From positions 2,852,001 to 2,916,000 of the forward strand of contig NZ_CP049143.1 of NCBI RefSeq assembly GCF_011044495.1: a stretch of 64,000 nucleotides of DNA, read 5' to 3'. Made by a program: the position numbers and the translations under genes. Source of the stretch: Roseimicrobium sp. ORNL1. Lineage in GTDB: Bacteria > Verrucomicrobiota > Verrucomicrobiia > Verrucomicrobiales > Verrucomicrobiaceae. The notes under the pieces are model-generated. The model made no database searches. It saw nothing but the letters and a program-made list of their open reading frames with translations, and had not been told where the DNA came from. Below are positions 43,380 to 52,521 of this stretch, piece by piece; the stretch's first letter is position 1, and the number at the start of each line of letters is the position of its first letter.

Positions 43380-43734
43380 TAGAGCATTTTCATTAAGACT
43401 GTAGCCATAAAAGGGCGCATTCGTCCCGGAGGGACGCTGGATGGTAGCCGGTGGTGTAGGCCTGTAATCAGGCCGGGAACCACCGGATCATGGACGCCAA
43501 AGATGCTCCGTCCCGGATGGGACGGCGGAAGAGGTGGTCATGGTCTTTTCCTCATGCCAGGAGACTATGGCGCTCTTCCGGCATCCCATCCGGGACGCAA
43601 GAGCATTTGGTGCGTAGATCCGGTGGTTGCGGTCGCTGAGGCTCCCTACACCACCGGCTACCATCCAGCGTCCCTCCGGGACGAGCTGCCATAGCTCAAT
43701 TTGAACTGGCCATAATTTTATTTAAAATGCTCTA
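43380..43734. mobile_element. 355-bp element with TAGAGCATTTT terminal repeats (MITE-like)
   Basis: Terminal inverted repeats TAGAGCATTTT (43380-43390) and AAAATGCTCTA (43724-43734) are exact. A second, internal pair of 39-bp arms (43422-43460 and 43645-43683) is also exact, opening CGTCCCGGAGGGACGCTGGA. The centre contains further hairpins (CCGTCCCGGATGGGACGG). The outer TA on both ends could be a TA target duplication, as made by IS630/Tc1-type transposases. No transposase lies inside, so it would be non-autonomous. Confidence 0.85.
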
Positions 43735-43815
43735 ATGCTACTATGCCGACGGGTGGGCTTTTGGACTGGGAACCTCCGCTTTGGAAGCGAGAGCCCCCTT
43801 CGTCTCCTCACCGAA

Positions 43816-44463
43816 CTAGCGTGTTTGCTTCACTTCCTGAAGTTCCATCTCTAGTTTGCGAATCTGCGCCTCGTCGGCTTTTACCAGGGTTGGAATCAGT
43901 ATCGATCCGTCCTGAAATGCGAAGATGGACATGCGAACCGTGGGGCCACTGGAGCCAGCGCCCCAGAAAATCAGTTCGAAAAACATGCGCCCTGACGGAT
44001 GAGGTGTCCAGGACCGGGCGCCAGCGGTGAAACCGAGGTCGATTTCCTTCCCGATGATCTGGTCAAACTTCCACTGATACTTGTCCAGTTTGAAGCGCCG
44101 TTCGACTGGTTCGAATGTAGTGACGGAGTCGCGCTCCGGTATCTGGAATGTTCTAACTACCGGGAACACATCAAATGAATATGGCATCTCCGCATCATGC
44201 TTGGGATTCGCTTTGAGCCATGCATGGGCCGAGTCGATGATGTGGGTGATGTTTACCGAAGCGCCTTCTTGTTTTCCTTCGCCAATCACCTTCGGCGCAT
44301 CATCGAGTTTCTTTCGTGGCATGGTGACGATCACTGCGGACTTGTCGGTTAAACTGACCGTGATGTCACGAATCAGGACCTCCTGGCCGAAAGTGAAGGC
44401 AGGCGTGAGAACCCCCGACAGCAACAGGATGAAACCGGACAAGACGAGCCGCAGGGAGTGCAT
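43816..44463 (-). CDS. Secreted protein of unknown function
   Basis: About 215 residues from the ATG at 44463 (MHSLRLVLSGFILLLSGVLT), giving a signal peptide ending AFTFGQ; a GTG five codons upstream is also open. The mature part is beta-rich with charged patches: VLIRDITVSLTDKSAVIVTM, then SFDVFPVVRTFQIPERDSVT, and a last helix rich in K/E (VKADEAQIRKLEMELQEVKQ). No known domain. It stands between element E and the DUF2059 gene. Confidence 0.65.
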   Translation of the reverse strand: MHSLRLVLSGFILLLSGVLTPAFTFGQEVLIRDITVSLTDKSAVIVTMPRKKLDDAPKVIGEGKQEGASVNITHIIDSAHAWLKANPKHDAEMPYSFDVFPVVRTFQIPERDSVTTFEPVERRFKLDKYQWKFDQIIGKEIDLGFTAGARSWTPHPSGRMFFELIFWGAGSSGPTVRMSIFAFQDGSILIPTLVKADEAQIRKLEMELQEVKQTR

Positions 44464-44532
44464 GTGAGTAGGTGCCACGATTTTTCCAGCCTATCGAATT
44501 TCCCAGGGCCAAGCCAGCCCCAATAGCAATTC

Positions 44533-44560
44533 GGGGTGGCGCTGCATAGCAGGCCACCCC
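44533..44560. terminator. GC-rich stem-loop after the DUF2059 gene
   Basis: GGGGTGGC and GCCACCCC pair around a 12-base loop. It lies 30 bp after the stop of the leftward DUF2059 gene. A T tract precedes it on that strand rather than following it, so it is a hairpin of uncertain termination power. Confidence 0.45.
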
Positions 44561-44589
44561 AAAAAGAGAGAGGATTAGTGAAGAGACGG

Positions 44590-45120
44590 TTAGTTCGTCT
44601 TGGGAGCAGGAGCAGGGGTGGCAGCGCCGGCGCCCGCCTTGGCCTTCTGCTTTTCGATGAAGGTGTTGAGCTTGCTCATGAGCAGCTGCTGCTTGGCCTT
44701 GGCTTCTTCCATGCCCAGTTGAGCGCCCTTCTGCATGATCGTTGGAAGCGCCTGGAGCGACTTCTTGCCCACGGGTGTGGTGTAGAATTCACGCAGGCCA
44801 TCCAGCTCCTGCACGGTGAAGGTCTCGGCGTAGAGATTGATGATGTTGTTGCGCAGCTTGTCCTGATCCAGGTCCTTCTCGAACCAGTCCTTGTAGATGC
44901 CGGTGAGCTCGGTCTTGCCTGCTGCATCGAGCTGGAGCTGGCCGGCGAGCTGGTCGATCATGGGCATCATCGAGCTGAAACCTGCGCTCATCTGCTCCTT
45001 CAGGCCCATGGTGTCTGCGAGCTTCTGGGCGGCGGCGAGGTTCTCGGCAGCAGGCTCTGCGTGCAGCACCACGGCAGGCAGGAAGAGAGCGGCGAGAAGG
45101 GTGACTTTGAGTATTTTCAT
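44590..45120 (-). CDS. DUF2059 family exported protein
   Basis: About 176 residues from the ATG at 45120 (MKILKVTLLAALFLPAVVLH), with a signal peptide ending LHAEPAA. The frame is open to 45198 but the upstream part has no signal. The mature helix-rich part carries the DUF2059 pattern: IYKDWFEKDLDQDKLRNNII, then LYAETFTVQELDGLREFYTT and PVGKKSLQALPTIMQKGAQL. The C terminus is K/A/P-rich (KAKAGAGAATPAPAPKTN). DUF2059 proteins are periplasmic and of unknown function. Confidence 0.88.
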   Translation of the reverse strand: MKILKVTLLAALFLPAVVLHAEPAAENLAAAQKLADTMGLKEQMSAGFSSMMPMIDQLAGQLQLDAAGKTELTGIYKDWFEKDLDQDKLRNNIINLYAETFTVQELDGLREFYTTPVGKKSLQALPTIMQKGAQLGMEEAKAKQQLLMSKLNTFIEKQKAKAGAGAATPAPAPKTN

Positions 45121-45301
45121 GACGGTGGGATGGCTAAGCTTGCTGACGGATGATTTGGCTGAGGAGCAGGAAAGGCTGCCGGAGATGGAGTATCGCACGC
45201 GAGCCGGTCCGCTGCCGTGTCTATGACGGATTGCCTCTCAATACTGCAAGGGAAAACTTCGCCACGTCATCATTTCCATGGGCGTTCCGCCGGCCTTGCT
45301 C

Positions 45302-45883
45302 TCACGGCCTCTTCCAGTGGGATACCCCCCAGCTCTCTGCCAGTTCCTCCCGGCAGGCATGCGCGATGGCCAGGGAATGCCGCCGGAGTTCCTCCAAAGG
45401 TGCCCCGGCCATCAGGGCTTTGCGAAACTGCACCATCGCTGCCTCCACGGGGCCCTTCTCCACCAGCGCCAGCTCGCCCCAGTACAGTTGTTCAAAGCGC
45501 TCGCTCTTCTTCGCGCGGTCCGGGGAGTCCGATACGGTGGAAAGGTAGGCAGCGACCTGCGTCGCTTCTTCGAAGAGCTTCAACTGCCGTTCCAGAAAGG
45601 GCTGGGATGCTGCAATCTTTTGCACCGCGATGGCCTGCTCACGTTCCCCCGCCTGCTTCGCCTGCTCGCGGCGCAAGCCATCGAAGTGGGTGTACGCTCC
45701 CCAGATGAATGTCCCAATGGCTCCAAGGATAGCCACATACCGGAACAGCACTCCCTGCCGCTCAAATCTCAGCTTTTCCCTCTCCAGCTCCAGGCGCTGC
45801 CATTCGAGACTCTGCGTGACGACGTTGTCATCCTTGCGTATCTGGCCCGTGCCATCGCCCACCTTTTCAGTTTGCGCAGTCAT
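45302..45883 (-). CDS. Single-span membrane protein with cytoplasmic helices
   Basis: A 193-residue protein with no signal peptide. Charged helices (RLELEREKLRFERQGVLFRY) precede one membrane helix at about 45-63 (VAILGAIGTFIWGAYTHF). The remainder is helical (REQAKQAGEREQAIAVQKIA, then ERFEQLYWGELALVEKGPVE and AGAPLEELRRHSLAIAHACR). Family unknown to me; the pattern fits bacterial proteins that sense or anchor membrane complexes. It is divergent from the DUF3592 gene at 46068. Confidence 0.7.
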   Translation of the reverse strand: MTAQTEKVGDGTGQIRKDDNVVTQSLEWQRLELEREKLRFERQGVLFRYVAILGAIGTFIWGAYTHFDGLRREQAKQAGEREQAIAVQKIAASQPFLERQLKLFEEATQVAAYLSTVSDSPDRAKKSERFEQLYWGELALVEKGPVEAAMVQFRKALMAGAPLEELRRHSLAIAHACREELAESWGVSHWKRP

Positions 45884-46067
45884 AGTGATGAAGTTTCACC
45901 GTAGGCTGCCATGAATCTCGATGGTCCGCCACCAAACGCAGGTTCAAAACCAGAGCTTCGGCGGCAAGGGGAAACACAGGTGCAAAGCGTTCGTTTTCGG
46001 GTGGTATTTCCAACTCCTCGCGAAACCGAAACGGTTGCGCGAGATCACACCCGTGCTCTCTTGGCGA

Positions 46068-46679
46068 ATGGCAAAAAGAAGAGCGGCCAGGTTGGAGGTC
46101 GCACCTCCTCAAGCAAGAGCCACCCGCTTCTTGCTTCCGGTGTTGGTGGTCCTGTTCTGCAGCGTTTTTGGCGCGCTGGGAGTGTATAAAACCGCCCAGG
46201 GACTCATGGAAGTCACTCGCGGTTTCGGGACGATGTCGTGGAAGGAAGGTGTGGCTCGTGTGCTGGAGGTGAAACAGGTGAGGCAAAAGCTGAAACGCTC
46301 CAGAGGGAGGTCACGCATGGTGGATGCCGTTCACGTGCGCTACCAGTTCGACGCCCTCGGCAAATCCTACGAGGGGAACACCATCCACCTCGAGTACGAC
46401 CTCGCGACTCCTGTGGAAATACACAAGTCGCTGTATGCCTCGCTCAAGGCTGCACATCTCGTCCGGGTCTTCTACAACGACCAACACCCAGAGCAGAATG
46501 CGCTCTGCCGCGGAGTGGATCCAGTGTCCATTCAGAAGGGGTGTGTTGGCGTCTTCGTCCTTCTGTTTATAGCTATGATCCTACTCGTCGTCGTCATGGA
46601 TGTCACCCAGCGCTGGGATTACTCGCAAGGGATTGTGATGCTTCCGCCGGGAGCGCGCGCCGATGGTTCCCAGGGGTGA
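46068..46679 (+). CDS. DUF3592-like membrane protein 1
   Basis: About 203 residues. The ATG at 46068 (MAKRRAARLEVAPPQARATR) gives a positively charged n-region and a membrane helix (FLLPVLVVLFCSVFGALGVY). The middle has a DUF3592-type beta domain: GVARVLEVKQVRQKLKRSRG, then DAVHVRYQFDALGKSYEGNT and VRVFYNDQHPEQNALCRGVD. A second helix (GVFVLLFIAMILLVVVMDVT) follows. It is directly upstream of a second DUF3592-like gene in the same direction, 30 bp apart: a duplicated pair. Confidence 0.75.
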   Translation: MAKRRAARLEVAPPQARATRFLLPVLVVLFCSVFGALGVYKTAQGLMEVTRGFGTMSWKEGVARVLEVKQVRQKLKRSRGRSRMVDAVHVRYQFDALGKSYEGNTIHLEYDLATPVEIHKSLYASLKAAHLVRVFYNDQHPEQNALCRGVDPVSIQKGCVGVFVLLFIAMILLVVVMDVTQRWDYSQGIVMLPPGARADGSQG

Positions 46680-46709
46680 GTGACAGGACTGCAACATCGA
46701 TCGGCCTCC

Positions 46710-47234
46710 ATGACTCACCTCGACGTGATCGCTACCATCGCCATCTCCCTGATCTGTCTCGCTCTCGCCTGGCTGGGAGTGCGCATCATCGCGCGCCATG
46801 CGAAAAAAATCGTTCTTGGCATCCGCGCCAGGGACTGGCCGCACGCGCACGGGGAGATAAGGCACTCCCGGGTCGTCCAACTCTCGCCTGCACGAAACAG
46901 GGGCGAGAAGGTGGAGGTCCGGTACCACTACAAGGTGAACGACACCACGTACGTGGGAGATACCATTCACCCATGCTATTCCGGAAAGATGCCGGACTAT
47001 CACGCCCATGCTACCAGGGAAAGGGTCATGGGAGGGCGCAGCGTGCGCGTATCCTATGATCCCGTGCAGCCCTCCCGCAGCACACTCAGCACGGGGTTCT
47101 ATCCGGCATCGTTACTCCCGATCATCGGAGGTTTGTTCGCGCTCCTTCCAGGCACGGGACTGGCCACATGGTACCTCATCAAACTCGCCGGCTGGCACGC
47201 GACCTTCGAGGTGATGGTTCTCCCGTCCTATTGA
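46710..47234 (+). CDS. DUF3592-like membrane protein 2
   Basis: About 174 residues. Starts MTHLDVIATIAISLICLALA with a first helix, then a beta domain (HAHGEIRHSRVVQLSPARNR, KVEVRYHYKVNDTTYVGDTI, RSVRVSYDPVQPSRSTLSTG) and a second helix (SLLPIIGGLFALLPGTGLAT). It shares organisation with the previous gene, so the two are probably paralogous and co-expressed. The pattern VRYHYxVNDTTYVGDTI and VSYDPxxPxxS defines DUF3592. No known reaction. Confidence 0.78.
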   Translation: MTHLDVIATIAISLICLALAWLGVRIIARHAKKIVLGIRARDWPHAHGEIRHSRVVQLSPARNRGEKVEVRYHYKVNDTTYVGDTIHPCYSGKMPDYHAHATRERVMGGRSVRVSYDPVQPSRSTLSTGFYPASLLPIIGGLFALLPGTGLATWYLIKLAGWHATFEVMVLPSY

Positions 47235-47278
47235 TTTTTGCGCAATAGACTGTCAGTCCGTCGGTATTTGTGGAAGAC

Positions 47279-50200
47279 TCATTTCTTCGCCTTCTCTGCG
47301 ATCGCCTTGTAGTAGCTCTCGATGGCGGCGCGATACTCGGGAGAAGGCTCCTGCCGTGAAGCTTCCGTCAGGTCCTTCGCCATGCGGCTGGGCAGGTGGC
47401 CCCAGTCGCCGGCCTGTTCCGCGCTGAGCACGGGCATGACCAGATTCGTTTGCGTCACGGAGAGCTTGCCGTTCGCATCAGGCGAGGCCTGGCTCTGCTG
47501 TCCCTCCTGATTCTTCCCGGGCTGCTGGGCCATCTGCTGGCCGGGTGCAGGCTGCTGACCGGGGACCATGCCCTGCGCGCGTGCTTGGGCCATGCCCTGT
47601 GCCTGCGCCTGGCTGGCCTGTGACAGGCTCTGCTGCGCGCCTTGTTGGGCTGCCGATTGCTGGCCTTGCTGCTGACCTTGGGGTGTCTGTTGTCCCTGCT
47701 GCTGTTGTCCTTGTTGTTGCTGGCCCTGCTGCGATTGCTGCTGGCCCTGGGCCACCTGGGACTGCTTGGGATTCATCGTCTGGTCGAGCTGGTCCAACGC
47801 TTGGGCCAGCATCGCGCTCTTGACGGTGTCGAGCATGCCCGAGGGTGGGGGAATGGTCTGCGACTGGTTCTTCGCCGCCTGGGCTGCAGCCTGCTGGGCG
47901 TTCTGCGCCGTTTGTGTGGCGGCCTGCGCAGTCTGGGGAGTGTTCTTCCCGGGATCTGCCTTCGCGGCATCGGCCATCTGCTGCAGTTTCTGGCCTGCCT
48001 GTGCCACCTGCTTGGCGGCTTCCTTCTGGCCCAGTCGCTCTTCATGTCGTGCCACACGCGCCAGGTCATGCGCGCTGTTCTCCGCGGCAGGCTGGGTCAT
48101 GAAGGGCTGGTTCTGCGCTGCGGCGAGCTGCTGCTGGGAATTCTGCGCCGTCTGCTCCGCGAGCGCGCCCAGAGCCCGCTGCATCTGCGGATTTCTCTTC
48201 AGCTCCGCTTCCAGTGCCTGGAGCGCCTTCTGCGGATCGCCTTCGGCGGCCTCCATGAGCTCGGCGATGTTCTTCGCTTCATCGTAGGCCTTATCCAGTG
48301 GCTCCTCGATGTTCATGGATTTCTCCATGGCTTCCTGGGCGGCCAGCGCGTCCTGCGCGAGCATCTCGCCCTTCTCCATCTTTTGCAGGTTTTCCGCGAG
48401 CTGCTTCAGCCCATCCGCCGTCTGTTGCTGCGCCTTCGCGGCAGTCTGGAGTGCCTGGGCCTGCTGGGGTGCCTGCGAAGCATTCGCGGCCTGTTGCAGG
48501 TTCTGCGTGATCTGTGGGGTTTGCTGGCGCATCTGGGCAAGCCCCACGTCAGCGGTGCGTGCCATCTGCCGCTGCAATTCATTGTTGAGGTCCGCCTTGT
48601 CCGCCTCCTGTCGCAGGGCGGCCTGCAGGTCCGCGAGCTTCTGTGCATCCTCCTTCGCCTGTGGCATGAGGGCATTCGCCTTCTCCGAGGTCTGCTGCGG
48701 AGTCTGCTCGTTGTTCTGCGCCGCCTGGGCGGTCTGCTCGGTCTTCTCCTGGGAACGCTGCAGCTGCGAGGCCGTGTTCTTCGCCAGCTCGCTGAGCTTC
48801 GGCGTCATGGCCTCAAGATTCTGCCGCGCCTCTGCAACCTTTGGAGAAAACTTTTCCATCGCCTCCGCGAGCTTGGCCTCGGCTTTGGCATTGGCTTCCA
48901 GCGCGCGATTCTGCTGCGGGTTGATGGGCTGGGGCTGCAGGCCCTGCTGCTTCATGTCCGCCATCTGCCGGCGCTGGTTCTGCGTCTCATCGCGCTGCCA
49001 CTGCGCATTGCCGGCGGCTTCCTGGGCTGCGTTGGCTGCGTCATGCTGCTGGAGGCGGTGCATGGCTTCCGGCAATTGCTTGAGCTGGTTCGCCGCTGCC
49101 TGCGTGGCCGGGACCTGCTGACCAGGATCCGTCTGTGCCATGGCGGCATCCTTTGCCTGCTGCAGGGACTGCGCTGCGTCCTGCGCCATGGCATCTGCCT
49201 GCAGGGTGCGTGCGGCGTCCGCCAGCTTGCGGGCCTGGTCGAGTGTTTCCTTCACCTGCTCAGAGGTGGTGTCCTGTCGGATCTTTTCAGCAAGCTTGTC
49301 CAACGCACGGCCCATGCGGTTCATGTCCAGCGCCGCCTGGGTGTTCGTCTGGTGATTCTGCTCACGCAGTTCGCTCTGGTCTTTGAACTGCCGTGCCGCA
49401 GCCGCCAGCTTCTCCGCGGCCTGCTCCTGCTGGGGCTCGGTCTCCTTCGGGTTTTCCTTCTGGGGCTTCTCCTTGCCCTTGGCCGCAGCGTCCTCCGCTC
49501 TTTTCTTTTCCGAGAATGCCTTGGCCACATTGTCCTGCGCGGCGTCGATGCTCGCCAGCGCGGGATTCTGCTGTTGCGTGAGACGCTCGCGCATCTCATT
49601 CGCCTTTTGCGCGGCTTCATCGGCGAAGGCGCGGCTCACATCACGCGCCTGGTTCACCGCATTGCGCATCTCCTGCGACTGGCCGTACACGTACTCCGGG
49701 GACTGGTGCTGCCCCTCGCGATCCAGCGAAGCTTCCAACGCGTTGTTCTTCTTCTCCAGATTCTCCACCTGCCAGGCGACATCGCGTTTGCGATTGTCAG
49801 GAAGCACCTCCTTCAGCGCTTCAAAATCCTTCTTCGCACTCTGGGAGGAGGCGAGGGCGGCGCGCTGCTGCTCCTGCCATTTCGCCCGCTCATCATTCTT
49901 GCGGTTCGCGTCGATGGCCTTGTCTGAAAGCCGGTTCTGCTGCGGAGCGAGATGCTCAAACGACTCGCACGCTGCCTGCGCTGTATCTGCTGCTGCGAAG
50001 GCCTTCAGCGCCTGCGCTGCCACTTCCGCCGCATTCGCGGCGCGCCCTGCGGCATCGCGAAGCTGGCGCTCGCTCAGCTTGTCGGACTGGAGCTGATCCT
50101 GCACCTCCTTGAGCTGCATGCCCTGCAGTTCCGCCAGACGCTGGCCCACGAGATTCGCCTCCATGGCCTTCAGCGGGTTCGGTGCCTGTTGCGCATTTTG

Positions 50201-51949
50201 CTTGAGCTGCTCCCACAGTTCCTTGCTCTTCTCCTGCACGCTGGCGAGGCTCTGCTTCATCTTCGCCTTCGCCGCATCGGACTCGGCATCCTTTTGCGGA
50301 TCCTTGCCGCGACCTTCCTGATCGCGCACCTTCTCCGCCTCGCGGCGCATTTCCACCGTCTCCTCCGCGAGCGCCAGCGCCTGCTGGGCGAGGCGGCGCT
50401 GCTGCGCGGCGAACTGCCGCTGCCCGAGGTCCAGCTTGTCTTCCACAATCAGGAGCCGCACCGGGGTGGACTCGGAGCGCTGCCCTTTCACATCCGTGGC
50501 CGCAAGCTTCACCAGTACGGTGTCACCCGGCTTCACTGGCAGCGGCGCCAGGCGGAACTCGGTGCTCACCTCGGCTTCCTTGCCCGGCTTCACCTTGAGG
50601 TCGGTGTCCTTCCAGTCGGCGCCGTTGATGGCATAGGAAATATCGCACTGCTTCAGGCCCACATCATCCGTGGCATGGCCGAGCACCTGCACGGCATCAT
50701 CGCTGCGCACTTCGAGCTGCTCCCGCGGTTGGGTGATGACAATGGCCGGCGGCAGATCCGGGATGGTCTCGATGCGCCAGGGCGAGGCTTCTTCATTCGT
50801 GAACTTCGTCTCCTGCGCGGTGAGCGCGAGCTGCCACGCATCCGCCTTGCCATTCACCGTGATGTCCGCGGTAAGTACATCCTTCTTCTCAGACGTCACG
50901 TTCACCGACGCGATGTCCGGCAGCAGCGTGGCCTTCGTAGTCTCGATGGGCTGGTTCGCCTTCATGACGAGCGTCACCTTCGAACCCTCCAGCGCGGAGA
51001 TGTCGCCATGGTCTTCCGTGATGGTCTCCTCCTTCAGTCCCGTGTAGGCCGGAGGCGTGATCTTCTTCTGGAACTCCACGATGCGTGGACGCGGACGTGC
51101 CTCCAGGGTGTGCCACGCGGTGATGGCATCTCCCGCCAGCACGCGGTAGCGCACATTCTGCTGGCCGATGCCGATGCTGCCATCGAAGCGATTCACGCCC
51201 GCGTGCGAGAGCTCCATGCGCGAAGGGCGTCCACCATTGCTCACGGTCTCCACCAGGATGCGGTTCGGAATTTTTCCATCAATCTGCACCCCCAGCGACA
51301 CGGAGGATGCGATGGCCACCAGCGCATCCCCCTTCGGCGGGGTGACGATGCGCACCTTCGTGCTGGAGGGCCGGCCGATGTTCGCAAACGGCAACGCCGC
51401 GCGCGCCAGGAATCCCGGCAGATGCAGCCCGCCCACAAACGACAGTCCTGCGATCAGCACGAGCACGCTGCACAGCGCCACGAGCCACCGGCGGTTCAAC
51501 GAGGAGGGGAGTACCTTCGCCGCATCGAAGCCCTCAAGCTGCTTCGCCACGTCATCCTGCAGCAGCGCGCGGAACTCCGGCGAGTCCGGCAGGTGATCCG
51601 GGTCGCCCTTGGAGAGCTCCACCGCCGAGAGCAGCTTCTCGTGCATGCGCGCATCCGCATTCTCCATAAGCCGCGCCGCGATGAAGACGTCCTGAGCCTG
51701 CCGCACCATGCGCAGGCCCAACCACCACGCGGCGATCGCTGCGATGGCATACGCCGCATAGCTCAGCCACTGCCGGATGCCGTCCGCCATGAAGGTGAGG
51801 CGGTCCACGATGGCCACCACCAGAAGCAGCACGAGCAGCACCACCGCTGCCGTCATCCACGCGCGCTGCAGCAGCAGTTTCTTGCGACGCTGCCGGAACC
51901 GGCCGATGGCCTCCAGGGTGGCCGGGCGGAGGGAGGTATTGGTGCTCAT
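47279..51949 (-). CDS. Giant DUF4175-like protein with Gln/Ala-rich coiled coil
   Basis: About 1556 residues, starting at the ATG at 51949 (MSTNTSLRPATLEAIGRFRQ). Two N-terminal membrane helices (AWMTAAVVLLVLLLVVAIVD; YAAYAIAAIAAWWLGL) and one near 155-175 precede a beta-rich region (IVTPPKGDALVAIASSVSLG to IVITQPREQLEVRSDDAVQV). Residues about 550-1450 are a long coiled coil very rich in Q, A and K, and the C-terminal part is almost pure Q/G (QSQQGQQQQGQQQQGQQTPQ). DUF4175 proteins with this order are found next to MoxR/VWA genes in this phylum. The coiled coil would extend far into the periplasm. The frame opens at 52120 but the start at 51949 fits the membrane anchor. A family A repeat lies 239 bp upstream. 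Confidence 0.85.
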   Translation of the reverse strand: MSTNTSLRPATLEAIGRFRQRRKKLLLQRAWMTAAVVLLVLLLVVAIVDRLTFMADGIRQWLSYAAYAIAAIAAWWLGLRMVRQAQDVFIAARLMENADARMHEKLLSAVELSKGDPDHLPDSPEFRALLQDDVAKQLEGFDAAKVLPSSLNRRWLVALCSVLVLIAGLSFVGGLHLPGFLARAALPFANIGRPSSTKVRIVTPPKGDALVAIASSVSLGVQIDGKIPNRILVETVSNGGRPSRMELSHAGVNRFDGSIGIGQQNVRYRVLAGDAITAWHTLEARPRPRIVEFQKKITPPAYTGLKEETITEDHGDISALEGSKVTLVMKANQPIETTKATLLPDIASVNVTSEKKDVLTADITVNGKADAWQLALTAQETKFTNEEASPWRIETIPDLPPAIVITQPREQLEVRSDDAVQVLGHATDDVGLKQCDISYAINGADWKDTDLKVKPGKEAEVSTEFRLAPLPVKPGDTVLVKLAATDVKGQRSESTPVRLLIVEDKLDLGQRQFAAQQRRLAQQALALAEETVEMRREAEKVRDQEGRGKDPQKDAESDAAKAKMKQSLASVQEKSKELWEQLKQNAQQAPNPLKAMEANLVGQRLAELQGMQLKEVQDQLQSDKLSERQLRDAAGRAANAAEVAAQALKAFAAADTAQAACESFEHLAPQQNRLSDKAIDANRKNDERAKWQEQQRAALASSQSAKKDFEALKEVLPDNRKRDVAWQVENLEKKNNALEASLDREGQHQSPEYVYGQSQEMRNAVNQARDVSRAFADEAAQKANEMRERLTQQQNPALASIDAAQDNVAKAFSEKKRAEDAAAKGKEKPQKENPKETEPQQEQAAEKLAAAARQFKDQSELREQNHQTNTQAALDMNRMGRALDKLAEKIRQDTTSEQVKETLDQARKLADAARTLQADAMAQDAAQSLQQAKDAAMAQTDPGQQVPATQAAANQLKQLPEAMHRLQQHDAANAAQEAAGNAQWQRDETQNQRRQMADMKQQGLQPQPINPQQNRALEANAKAEAKLAEAMEKFSPKVAEARQNLEAMTPKLSELAKNTASQLQRSQEKTEQTAQAAQNNEQTPQQTSEKANALMPQAKEDAQKLADLQAALRQEADKADLNNELQRQMARTADVGLAQMRQQTPQITQNLQQAANASQAPQQAQALQTAAKAQQQTADGLKQLAENLQKMEKGEMLAQDALAAQEAMEKSMNIEEPLDKAYDEAKNIAELMEAAEGDPQKALQALEAELKRNPQMQRALGALAEQTAQNSQQQLAAAQNQPFMTQPAAENSAHDLARVARHEERLGQKEAAKQVAQAGQKLQQMADAAKADPGKNTPQTAQAATQTAQNAQQAAAQAAKNQSQTIPPPSGMLDTVKSAMLAQALDQLDQTMNPKQSQVAQGQQQSQQGQQQQGQQQQGQQTPQGQQQGQQSAAQQGAQQSLSQASQAQAQGMAQARAQGMVPGQQPAPGQQMAQQPGKNQEGQQSQASPDANGKLSVTQTNLVMPVLSAEQAGDWGHLPSRMAKDLTEASRQEPSPEYRAAIESYYKAIAEKAKK

Positions 51950-52187
51950 GAAAGAGGGGGAAATGCTGGGGCCAATCCGGATTTGCGTGCGTGGGGAGAC
52001 AGAGGAGCGGGCAGGTGCCGATTTCCGCTTCCTAAGATACGTTCGGAGGGGCCCCTTTCTTGGGCCGAAAGGCAGCGTCCCCGTCCCGCCCACCGTCCGC
52101 CCGCGAGGGAGAGATGGCAAGCTGGATGAATCTCACTTCAAGGACCGCCGGAGGGGAGGGGGATGAGAGGGGGCGGAGGCAGGCCAT

Positions 52188-52255
52188 GGGGAAGCCCAGA
52201 GGGCCTTCGAATCCCCGTCCTCTGCATGGCCCAACGTTCACTCTGACGCTCCACC
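52188..52255 (-). repeat. Family A upstream element, copy A5
   Basis: On the minus strand GGTGGAGCGTCAGAGTGAAC, then CCATGCAGAGGACGGGGATT, then CGAAGGCCCTCTGGGCTTCC. It is 239 bp upstream of the DUF4175-like gene. Nearly identical to A6 over the last 45 bp. Confidence 0.88.
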
Positions 52256-52267
52256 TATTGACACTTA

Positions 52268-52493
52268 CGAGATAGACTGACGGTTCTCTGATCTGTGACT
52301 TCGACTGAACTGCGAAGTTGCAGTCTGAAGGACTGCAGGAACCCAGCCCAGGGTTAGGGAGCTTCTAGCGACCGACACCCTGGGTAGATAAAAAAAATTG
52401 CCGGACTCTGAAGGAGTCCAGGAGAGCTTCGCTAGGTCTTTCCGGGCGTTCCGCCGGATCGCCAGAACACTGAAAATCCGTCAGTCTATCTCG
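52268..52493. repeat. 226-bp element with 16-bp perfect inverted ends (G)
   Basis: CGAGATAGACTGACGG (52268-52283) and CCGTCAGTCTATCTCG (52478-52493) are exact reverse complements. Inside are hairpins such as GCAGTCTGAAGGACTGC and CCCAGCCCAGGG...ACCCTGGG and a run of A (52389-52396). It abuts the end of the methyltransferase gene and family A copy A5. Confidence 0.85.
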
Positions 52494-52521
52494 CAAGCCT
52501 CAACAAGAGGCATCATCACGC

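Larger units (their letters stand above)
42920..43815. other. Gap with family A copy and a 355-bp inverted-repeat element
   Basis: About 900 bp without a supported gene. It holds family A copy A4 (43130-43176) and the element E (43380-43734). The segment 43303-43370 has family-J-like words (CTTGCGCGCAGCGCC, GCACCGCTTTTGGG). Confidence 0.6.
51950..52521. other. Gap with family A copy and 16-bp-arm element G
   Basis: About 570 bp. It contains the leader of the DUF4175-like gene, family A copy A5 (52188-52255) and element G (52268-52493). No gene is supported. Confidence 0.6.

Noticed and set aside
47642..52129. Two very long rightward frames (761 and 725 codons)
   Set aside because: They are exactly antisense to the DUF4175-like coiled-coil gene; their Leu/Arg-rich composition mirrors its Gln/Ala codons.
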